Assembly (NCBI GenBank): GCA_003695455.1 | Contig: RFJF01000864.1 | Location: 1-13,770, forward strand | Direction of reading: 5' to 3' | From: Chloroflexota bacterium | Lineage (GTDB): Bacteria > Chloroflexota > Anaerolineae > 4572-78 > J111 | DNA: 13,770 nucleotides | Shown here: one piece after another, positions 6,745 to 12,024 of the stretch | How positions within the stretch are numbered: the stretch's first letter is position 1 | How the letters are laid out: every line of letters starts with the position of its first letter | The notes under the pieces: model-generated | What the model saw: the letters and a program-made list of their open reading frames with translations, nothing else | Told to the model about the DNA's origin: nothing | Database searches by the model: none | Translations under genes and position numbers: made by a program

Positions 6745-7428
6745 CTATTGGGCAATTGCCAATTCTTGCTCGATGACGCGCTGTAAGTTGTCGTATGGTT
6801 GGTTACCTTCAACGCGCTGGTTGTTGATGTAAAATATTGGCGTTGAGTTTACGCCTCGCTGGGTGGCCGCTTTTCGGCCGTTTTCTACAAAATCCCGGTA
6901 TTGGCGGTTGGCAATGCATTTGCGCAGCGCGTCGCCGTCAAGGCCAATGCTGGCTCCAAGGTCCACCAGCGAATTGGGGCTGTAATCTATTTGTCCCTGA
7001 ACTTCATACAGGGCGTGTTCGTATTCAAAAAACTTGTTCTGGTCTTTGGCGCAGTAGGCGGCTTCCATAGCCAGCCCCATTTCAGGCCGGCCCAGATAGT
7101 ACGGATAAACCACAAACTTGACTTTACCGGTGTCTATGTAATCTGCTGCCAGCAGATCAAATGTGTCGAGAGCGAAGTCTCGACAATGCGGTCAGCCAAA
7201 ATCCGAATATTCAATGATGGTAACCGGCGCGTCGGCGTCTCCTATGGTAGCCAGTGAGCTGACGTCAACCGGCTCGGCTTTGCCCTGACTCCAGTTGCCC
7301 AGCAGCACCAGCCCCACCACAATCAACACCGCCGCCACAGCTACGCCAATAATCATTGGGGTTGAGACTCCGGATTGTTGCTGTTGGGCTTTTGATGATG
7401 TACGTGTTCGTGTTCGTTTTTTGCTCAT
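6745..7428 (-). CDS. Membrane-anchored DsbA-like thioredoxin, probable selenoprotein (U-P-H-C active site)
   Basis: A 227-residue protein if the single in-frame TGA at 7192-7194 is read as selenocysteine (residue 79). Residues 1-20 are basic and Gln-rich. Residues 25-44 form one transmembrane anchor, placing the rest outside the cytoplasm. The fold starts at about 58 (IGDADAPVTIIEYSDFG), then Sec79-P-H-Cys82, RDFALDTF, KVKFVVYPYY, the helical insert with C126 and C171, and the cis-proline loop NSTPIFYI (T196-P197). This is the usual order and length of DsbA/DsbG-like oxidoreductases, which normally have CPxC at this place. The frame stays open and family-like on both sides of the TGA, which replaces precisely the nucleophilic cysteine. 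A perfect hairpin follows directly (7164-7185). The ATG at 7428-7426 has AAGGA six bases upstream. It lies 57 bases after moeA on the same strand. Alternatives are a nonsense mutation or a base error in a TGC/TGT codon. It would act in extracytoplasmic thiol-disulfide exchange. Confidence 0.85.
7164..7185 (-). promoter_or_regulatory. Candidate bacterial SECIS hairpin just after the in-frame UGA
   Basis: In the minus-strand mRNA, six bases after the UGA, UGUCGAGA pairs perfectly with UCUCGACA around the loop CUUCGC: eight base pairs, no mismatch. Bacterial SECIS elements are stem-loops inside the coding region just downstream of the UGA, bound by SelB. Here the loop starts about 14 bases after the UGA, slightly closer than the usual roughly 16 or more. 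The loop also lacks the G normally expected in its first two positions. So position and stem agree; the loop consensus does not fully. Confidence 0.6.
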
Positions 7429-7485
7429 GTATTCCTTCTTGGGGTTAAAATTTTAATTGTTGCAAGTTTATCTAAATCACGCCGG

Positions 7486-8757
7486 TCAGTCAAGTATCCA
7501 CACCTCAATTGAGTGACCCGCCGGCAGATAGGTCACGTTTTCCGGTATCACCGCCAACCCGTTGGCCCAAACCATCGAACTTAAAATGCCGGACCCCTGT
7601 ATATTGACTCCGCTGCCGCGAGTGGTGACGTGATACTCACCTTCTTTTTGGTAAACGTATGCGCGCATGTAGTGACGCCGGCCGCTGTTGGTTACTTCTT
7701 CGTCCAGCCTGGCCCGCACGCTGTTTTTCTGCCGGTTGGCGCAGCCGGCCAGTTTGAGAATAGCCGGCCGGGCAAACACCTCAAAAGCTACCATGGCGGC
7801 CACCGGGTTACCGGGTAGCCCAATCAGCGGAATGCCGCGCCGGTGGTGCAGCATTCCAAATGCCAGCGGTTTGCCCGGTTTTATGGCAACCTGCCAGAAT
7901 TGCATTTGGCCTTCGCTGGCCAGCACGGTTTTGACCATGTCAAAATCACCAATCGAGACCCCGGCCGATGTGAGAAACAAATCTACATCTTGCTCAAGGC
8001 CGGCCCGGATTTTGGCGGTTAAATCCTCAATGGTGTCACGGGCAATGCCCAGCATTACCGGCTGGCCACCGTATTTTTCTACCATAGCCGCCTGCACGTA
8101 TTCGTTTGAATTGCGGATTTTGCCGGGTGTCACCGGCTGCTCAATGCTCACCAGTTCATCGCCGGTGGCCAGAATTGCCACCTTTGGCCGCCGGTACACC
8201 GGTACGCGCGCCTGCCCAACGGCAGCCAGCACGCCCACATCCTGAGGGCGCAGCCGGTGGCCCGCAGGCAGAATAGTCTGTCCACTTCGAATGTCTTCGC
8301 CGGGGTGGCGCACGTTATCGCCCTGTTTTACGGCGGCAAACAGGGCAACCTCGTTTTCGGCCAGCCCGTCGGTGGCAATATATTCGCTGGTTTCCTCAAA
8401 CCGAATAACCGCGTCGGCGCCGGGCGGCATGGGGGCGCCGGTCATAATTCGGGCGGCGGCGCCGGATTCGACCCGTTTTGTGGGAGAAACCCCGGCCGGA
8501 ATGTTGTCAACAACCTGCAGCCGGCGAGGCGACTGGGCGCTCGCGCCGGCGCTGTCGGCAGCCACAATAGCGTAACCGTCCATTGCCGAGTTGGCAAAGG
8601 GCGGTACATTCACGGCAGATGTTATCGGCTCTGCCAGAATCCGGCCCAGGCTTTGGGTGAGCGGCACCCATTCGGTGTCAAGCGGTGTCACATGGCTTAA
8701 AATTTTGGCCAGCGCGTCCTCAACCGGAATCAACGGTTTGTTAGATTTTGCGTTCAT
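7486..8757 (-). CDS. moeA: Molybdopterin molybdenumtransferase MoeA
   Basis: A 423-residue protein of normal MoeA length. It inserts molybdate into adenylylated molybdopterin, the last common step of molybdenum cofactor synthesis, in the cytoplasm. Visible family motifs are PPFANSAMDGYAI (52-64), RIMTGAPMP and ADAVI (about 103-118), the ATGDELV box (197-203), KIRNSN (213-218), TSAGVSIGDFDMVK (263-276), KPGKPLAFG (293-301) and GLPGNPVAAMVAFE (313-326). The C-terminal small beta-barrel (domain IV) is complete. The ATG at 8757-8755 is chosen over a TTG four codons upstream; neither has a strong ribosome site. A good promoter lies at 8815-8843. It is the first gene of a minus-strand run with the DsbA-like gene 57 bases behind it, and it shares the molybdenum theme with yqeB at the window's left edge. 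Confidence 0.93.
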   Translation of the reverse strand: MNAKSNKPLIPVEDALAKILSHVTPLDTEWVPLTQSLGRILAEPITSAVNVPPFANSAMDGYAIVAADSAGASAQSPRRLQVVDNIPAGVSPTKRVESGAAARIMTGAPMPPGADAVIRFEETSEYIATDGLAENEVALFAAVKQGDNVRHPGEDIRSGQTILPAGHRLRPQDVGVLAAVGQARVPVYRRPKVAILATGDELVSIEQPVTPGKIRNSNEYVQAAMVEKYGGQPVMLGIARDTIEDLTAKIRAGLEQDVDLFLTSAGVSIGDFDMVKTVLASEGQMQFWQVAIKPGKPLAFGMLHHRRGIPLIGLPGNPVAAMVAFEVFARPAILKLAGCANRQKNSVRARLDEEVTNSGRRHYMRAYVYQKEGEYHVTTRGSGVNIQGSGILSSMVWANGLAVIPENVTYLPAGHSIEVWILD

Positions 8758-8793
8758 AGGTTTTACCAACGTTTGCAGAATTTACCCGCCGTG

Positions 8794-8859
8794 CCAGCGC
8801 CGACGTGCTTGAGAAATGTAACGGTTTGGCGCAAAATTGTCAAGCGTTGGCGGCGCTGG
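8794..8859. repeat. Imperfect inverted repeat bracketing the moeA promoter
   Basis: CCAGCGCCG (8794-8802) is the exact reverse complement of CGGCGCTGG (8851-8859). Inside it, CTTGA (8808-8812) matches TCAAG (8840-8844). The 29-base moeA promoter lies between or on the inner arms. It could be a regulator-binding dyad; the plus-strand rplY promoter begins 27 bases beyond it. Confidence 0.5.
8815..8843 (-). promoter_or_regulatory. Promoter of moeA
   Basis: Read on the minus strand: TTGACA (8843-8838), a 17-base spacer and TACATT (8820-8815). The -35 is consensus and the spacing ideal. Transcription would start near 8808, about 50 bases before the moeA ATG. Confidence 0.7.
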
Positions 8860-8885
8860 TTTTTGGTTGCAGGCGCCGGCACAAT

Positions 8886-8914
8886 TTGACGAGTTGGCCG
8901 TTTATCGCTAAAAT
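8886..8914 (+). promoter_or_regulatory. Promoter of rplY
   Basis: TTGACG (8886-8891), a 17-base spacer and TAAAAT (8909-8914). The predicted start near 8921 leaves a leader of about 80 bases before the rplY start. It is arranged back to back with the moeA promoter, with 42 bases between the two -35 boxes. Confidence 0.65.
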
Positions 8915-9003
8915 GCTTGGGTTGTCTTTTGTGAATTGCACAATAGTCGCCTGGCAGGGCGATTTTTATTTGCCTGATGATGAATTAAGGAGCTGTGAAT
9001 ATT

Positions 9004-9648
9004 ATGGACACACTAGAATTAAAAGCCGAAGTGCGCCAGACCGGTAAAGGTCACGCCAAAAACCTGCGCAAGCAGGGGCTGGTGCCGGTGGTCATGTACG
9101 GGCAGGGTACAGACGCCGATTTGCTGCAAATTGATGCCCGGTCTCTGACGCGGGTGATGGATGAGGCCGGCACGCACCAGCTTGTTGCGCTCAAAGTTGG
9201 CAGAAAAAGACCCGTGATGGCCCTGGCCCGTGAAATTCAGCGTGATTCAATTACCCGGCAATACCTGCACGTTGATTTCTTTAAAGTGAAAATGGACGAA
9301 AAAGTCACTGCCAGCGTTCCGCTGGAAATGGTTGGCGAAGCTCCCGCGGTGGCCGACCTGGGCGGTGTGCTAACGCAGGGTCTGGATCAACTGGAAATTG
9401 AATGTTTGCCCAATGACCTTGTTTCTTCCATTGAAGTGAACATTGAAAACCTGAAGGAATTTAACGATTCTATTACTGTGGCCGACCTGGCTGTGCCGGA
9501 GGCCATCACTATTTTGTCCGACCCCAGTTCGATGGTGGTAAAAATTGAAGCGCCGCGCAAAGAAGAAGAGTTGGAAGCCGCCGAAGGCGAAATCGAAGCG
9601 GGCGCCGAACCGGAAGTTATTACCGAAGCCAGAGACGAGGAAGAGTAA
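9004..9648 (+). CDS. rplY: 50S ribosomal protein L25, CTC long form
   Basis: A 214-residue protein that binds the 5S rRNA region of the large ribosomal subunit. It has the two-domain CTC/TL5 form rather than the short enteric form. Residues about 1-92 are the L25 domain, starting MDTLELKAEVRQTGKGHAK with the signature DSITRQYLHVDFFKV (82-96). Residues about 98-180 are the C-terminal beta domain (VTASVPLEMVGEAPA, GGVLTQGLDQLEIECLP). The last 30 residues are an acidic Glu/Ala tail. The Shine-Dalgarno AAGGAG is at 8987-8992. An in-frame GTG at 8995 is too close to it, so ATG 9004 is chosen, although its 11-base spacing is slightly long. It has its own promoter and a strong terminator, so it is probably transcribed alone. 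Confidence 0.94.
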   Translation: MDTLELKAEVRQTGKGHAKNLRKQGLVPVVMYGQGTDADLLQIDARSLTRVMDEAGTHQLVALKVGRKRPVMALAREIQRDSITRQYLHVDFFKVKMDEKVTASVPLEMVGEAPAVADLGGVLTQGLDQLEIECLPNDLVSSIEVNIENLKEFNDSITVADLAVPEAITILSDPSSMVVKIEAPRKEEELEAAEGEIEAGAEPEVITEARDEEE

Positions 9649-9674
9649 ACAACTCGCTGCAAAAGGTGCAAATC

Positions 9675-9704
9675 AAAAGCCGGGGATTGGCCCCCGGCTT
9701 TTTT
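9675..9704 (+). terminator. Rho-independent terminator of rplY, probably bidirectional
   Basis: AAAAGCCGGGG (9675-9685) pairs with CCCCGGCTTTT (9692-9702), an 11-bp stem with a six-base loop, followed by further T residues. On the minus strand the stem also ends in TTTTG, so it can stop the convergent 67-residue gene as well. Confidence 0.9.
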
Positions 9705-9727
9705 GTTGGTTCCATCAAAAACCATTG

Positions 9728-9931
9728 TCAGTTTATTTTTACCGCATACCCGGCGGATTCAAGTATCTCTTTCAATTCGTTCACGTCGCCGCGGCCTGCC
9801 CAGCGATTACTGCGCCGGTCCCACCAGATTCGGTCTTTGAGCAGCTCGCGCAGCCGGTCCCGCTCATTCACCGGAAAGACCATGGTCCGGTCGCGGCGTT
9901 TTATCCGCACTACAATTTTTTCCTCACTCAT
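9728..9931 (-). CDS. Small basic hypothetical protein, 67 residues
   Basis: The product starts MSEEKIVVRIKRRDRTMVFPV and ends ILESAGYAVKIN. It is soluble, strongly charged (many Arg, Asp, Glu) and contains the tryptophan-rich centre RIWWDRRSNRW. It may be a small beta-alpha fold, perhaps nucleic-acid binding, but I recognise no family. The ATG at 9931-9929 has GAGGTG eight bases upstream, and a convincing promoter lies 32-61 bases upstream, so it is very probably a real gene transcribed alone. It converges on rplY and shares its terminator. Confidence 0.75.
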   Translation of the reverse strand: MSEEKIVVRIKRRDRTMVFPVNERDRLRELLKDRIWWDRRSNRWAGRGDVNELKEILESAGYAVKIN

Positions 9932-9962
9932 AATTTTGCACCTCAATTTTAAATGTGGCCTG

Positions 9963-9992
9963 ATTGTACCAAATTCCAAATAATCGTGCCAA
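9963..9992 (-). promoter_or_regulatory. Promoter of the 67-residue gene
   Basis: Read on the minus strand: TTGGCA (9992-9987), an 18-base spacer and TACAAT (9968-9963), preceded by TGG as an extended -10. The start is near 9956. It is divergent from the acyl-CoA synthetase gene. Confidence 0.65.
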
Positions 9993-10027
9993 CATTTGCC
10001 GTTTATTGGTTGCTTTCTCCGGCTGAT

Positions 10028-10057
10028 TTGCGCTCCTCTGGCGGGGTGTGGTAAAAG
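10028..10057 (+). promoter_or_regulatory. Possible promoter of the acyl-CoA synthetase gene
   Basis: TTGCGC (10028-10033), an 18-base spacer and TAAAAG (10052-10057), preceded by TGTGG (extended -10 like). It is a weak match and lies about 40 bases before the ATG. Confidence 0.4.
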
Positions 10058-10096
10058 CAGTTTGCAAACCAGAAAAAACACCTCGGGAGAAAACCA

Positions 10097-11599
10097 ATGA
10101 GCCTGCCCCTGATTGAACGCGCGTTGCAATTTGACAACCGTACCGCCATTGTAACTTTGAACGCCGAATATAGTTACCGGCAATTGCTGAATTCATCGGC
10201 GCGGGCGGCGGCCGGCCTGCTCAACGGCCGGAATGACCTGACCGAGGCGCGGGTAGCATTTTTGACGCCACCCGGTTTTGAGTACGCGGCGGTACAGTGG
10301 GGAATCTGGCGGGCCGGCGGAATCGCCGTGCCGCTGGCGGTTTCGCACCCCGCGCCGGAACTGGAATACGTGATTGCCGATTCTGACGCCGAAATTGTGG
10401 TGGCTCATCCCGATTTTGCCGGCAAGCTGCGTCCGGTGGCCCACAAGTTGCACCGTCGGTTTGTAACCACCCCGGAACTTTTGTCGGCCACCGCAAGCCG
10501 CCAACTGCCGCAGGTTGAGCCGCAACGCCGGGCCATGATTGTGTACACCAGCGGTACAACCGGCAAACCCAAAGGCGTGGTCTCAACCCACCAAAATATT
10601 CAGGCGCAAGTCACCGCGATGGTTTCGGCGTGGGGCTGGTCTGCCGATGACCGGATTTTGCACGTTCTGCCGCTGCATCACGTGCACGGTATTGTCAACG
10701 TACTCACCACCCCGTTGTGGGTGGGCGCATCCTGCTTTATTTTACCCAAATTCAACGCCGAACAGGTGTGGCAGATATTTGAAACCGGGCAAATTACCGC
10801 TTTTATGGCCGTGCCGACAATTTACGCCCGTTTGATTGCCGCCTGGGATGCGGCGTTGCCGGAACGCAGGCAGGCAATGTCGGCGGCTTGTGTGCAGATG
10901 CGGCTAATGGTTTCCGGTTCGGCGGCGCTGCCGGTGAGCGTGCTGGAAAAATGGCGGCAGATTAGCGGCCACACTCTGCTGGAACGGTACGGGATGACAG
11001 AGATTGGGATGGGGCTGTCTAACCCCCTCCGCGGCGAGCGCGTACCCGGCCACGTGGGTCGCCCTATGCCGGGCGTGGAGTTGCGGCTGGTTGACGAGGC
11101 CGGCCTTCCGGTTGACGCCCCCAACACCCCCGGCGAAATTCAGGTGCGCGGGCCAGGCGTGTTCCGCGAGTACTGGCAACGCCCGCAAGCTACCGCGCAG
11201 GCATTTCAGGATGGCTGGTTTCGCACCGGCGATACGGCCTTGCGCCGCCCCGACGGTGTGTACCGGATTTTGGGCCGCAACTCGGTGGATATTATCAAAA
11301 CGGGGGGATTCAAGGTGTCGGCGCTGGAAATTGAAGAGGTGTTGCGTACGCACCCGGCCATTCGTGAATGCGCGGTGGTGGGCGTGCCGGACCCGGAGTG
11401 GGGCGAACGGGTGTGCGCGGCGCTTGTGCTGGAAACGGGGGCGTCGCTGGCGGCGGAGGGTCTGCGGGGCTGGGCCAAAGAACGGCTGGCGCCGTACAAG
11501 GTTCCCTCCGAAATTCTTGTGCTGGATGACCTGCCGCGCAACGCCATGGGCAAAGTGACCAAACCGGCGCTGAAAAAAATGAATTTTTCAGACACATAA
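10097..11599 (+). CDS. AMP-forming acyl-CoA synthetase, malonyl-CoA synthetase (ACSF3/MatB)-like
   Basis: A 500-residue ANL-superfamily ligase, cytoplasmic, activating a carboxylic acid through an acyl-adenylate to its CoA thioester. Motifs are the P-loop YTSGTTGKPKG (150-160), PLHHVHGIVN (192-201), VSGSAALP (272-279), ERYGMTEIG (296-304), FRTGD (375-379), the hinge and A8 region GRNSVDIIKTGGFKV (393-407) and the catalytic lysine K486 in NAMGKVTK. The runs PLHHVHG, FMAVPTIY, SGSAALP, LLERYGMTEIGM, VFREYW and SVDIIKTGG-KVSALE closely match ACSF3/MatB malonyl-CoA synthetases, so malonate (or methylmalonate) is the favoured substrate. GGGAG eight bases before the ATG supports the start. No malonyl-CoA decarboxylase or malonate transporter gene lies nearby, so substrate remains an inference; a medium-chain fatty acid is possible. 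Confidence 0.88.
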   Translation: MSLPLIERALQFDNRTAIVTLNAEYSYRQLLNSSARAAAGLLNGRNDLTEARVAFLTPPGFEYAAVQWGIWRAGGIAVPLAVSHPAPELEYVIADSDAEIVVAHPDFAGKLRPVAHKLHRRFVTTPELLSATASRQLPQVEPQRRAMIVYTSGTTGKPKGVVSTHQNIQAQVTAMVSAWGWSADDRILHVLPLHHVHGIVNVLTTPLWVGASCFILPKFNAEQVWQIFETGQITAFMAVPTIYARLIAAWDAALPERRQAMSAACVQMRLMVSGSAALPVSVLEKWRQISGHTLLERYGMTEIGMGLSNPLRGERVPGHVGRPMPGVELRLVDEAGLPVDAPNTPGEIQVRGPGVFREYWQRPQATAQAFQDGWFRTGDTALRRPDGVYRILGRNSVDIIKTGGFKVSALEIEEVLRTHPAIRECAVVGVPDPEWGERVCAALVLETGASLAAEGLRGWAKERLAPYKVPSEILVLDDLPRNAMGKVTKPALKKMNFSDT

Positions 11600-11663
11600 G
11601 TGCGTTTACCGGAAAATGCCCTTTTCAGTCAAAAGCTTGTTTTTTGGGCAAGGAAAGTTTAAC

Positions 11664-11727
11664 CACAGATTTCACAGATGACACAGATTTTTAATTTTTT
11701 AATCCGAGAAATTTGTGTAATCTGTGA
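11664..11727. repeat. Palindromic CACAGAT repeat
   Basis: The left arm has three copies of CACAGAT at an exact 9-base period (11664, 11673, 11682). The right arm (11709-11727) is the near reverse complement of 11672-11690: two mismatched positions in 19, one of which could form G-U in RNA. An 18-base AT-rich loop separates the arms. It looks like a dispersed intergenic repeat or an RNA hairpin. I have seen similar CACAGATTT-type palindromes in intergenic DNA of many environmental bacteria, but cannot check copy number here. Confidence 0.65.
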
Positions 11728-11843
11728 TTCATTTCCTGTTTGGTTCCGGCTTGTCCGGGTTAGGTAGAATGAAAAAGTAATGAAAAGATTGCAATGGCTA
11801 CCGCTTGTTTCTACTACTGGTGTTGGTTTATAAGCAGGGTTTT

Positions 11844-11872
11844 TTGACAAAATAACGCTGATATGCTACGAT
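11844..11872 (+). promoter_or_regulatory. Promoter of the amt leader
   Basis: Consensus TTGACA (11844-11849), a 17-base spacer and TACGAT (11867-11872), preceded by TGC (extended -10). The predicted start near 11879 is about 146 bases before the amt ATG. Confidence 0.65.
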
Positions 11873-11874
11873 TT

Positions 11875-11988
11875 GGCCGCAAAAAGCAGGCGTCAGCTGT
11901 GCAGGAAACTTGACCCTGGTAATATTATTTGTGGCCGTGAAGCCCTCGAAAATGAATTCATTTTGGATTCAGTCGGGGGCTTTTTTTT
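11875..11988 (+). ncRNA. Candidate structured leader (attenuator) or small RNA upstream of amt
   Basis: GGCCGCAAA (11875-11883) can pair with TTTGTGGCC (11928-11936) over nine pairs, with one G-U, enclosing 44 bases. An inner CAGG/CCTG pairing at about 11902-11905/11915-11918 is possible. A strong intrinsic terminator follows immediately. With the promoter just upstream this forms a complete short transcription unit of about 110 bases. The first few bases of the stem lie before the predicted +1, which weakens the case. I match it to no known riboswitch consensus. Confidence 0.4.
11940..11988 (+). terminator. Intrinsic terminator between the amt promoter and amt
   Basis: AGCCCTCGA (11941-11949) pairs with TCGGGGGCT (11973-11981), nine pairs with one G-U, followed by a run of eight T residues (11981-11988). 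The loop contains a perfect 16-base palindrome (11949-11964) centred on GAATTC, which could form an inner hairpin. It stands 36 bases before the amt start codon, which suggests regulated read-through. Confidence 0.8.
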
Positions 11989-12024
11989 ATTTACCAATAT
12001 ATCAAAGGAGGATTGCAACGCAAC

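Larger units (their letters stand above)
11600..12024. other. 425-bp gene-free interval between the acyl-CoA synthetase gene and amt
   Basis: This stretch is AT-richer than its neighbours and carries no credible coding region. It contains, in order: a weak AT hairpin after the synthetase stop (about 11619-11633), the CACAGAT palindromic repeat (11664-11727), an unexplained stretch to 11843, a promoter (11844-11872), a structured leader (about 11875-11936), a terminator (11940-11988) and the amt ribosome site (12004-12011). Confidence 0.7.

Noticed and set aside
6745..7428. Two separate genes (78-residue and 122-residue) or a frameshifted pseudogene
   Set aside because: Both parts lie in the same frame with only one TGA between them, and the joined protein is a full-length DsbA-like fold. 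The second part would begin in mid-strand at a GTG without a ribosome site.
8758..8769. TTG start for moeA four codons upstream
   Set aside because: TTG is rarer and no better ribosome site supports it; ATG 8757 preserves the whole MoeA fold.
11619..11640. Terminator for the acyl-CoA synthetase gene
   Set aside because: CTTTT/AAAAG is only five weak pairs; although T residues follow, it is not convincing.
11780..11833. 17-codon possible leader peptide (MKRLQWLPLVS...)
   Set aside because: No good ribosome site, no run of regulatory codons, and it ends before the amt promoter.
12013..12024. TTG start for amt
   Set aside because: It lies one base after the Shine-Dalgarno sequence, too close for initiation.
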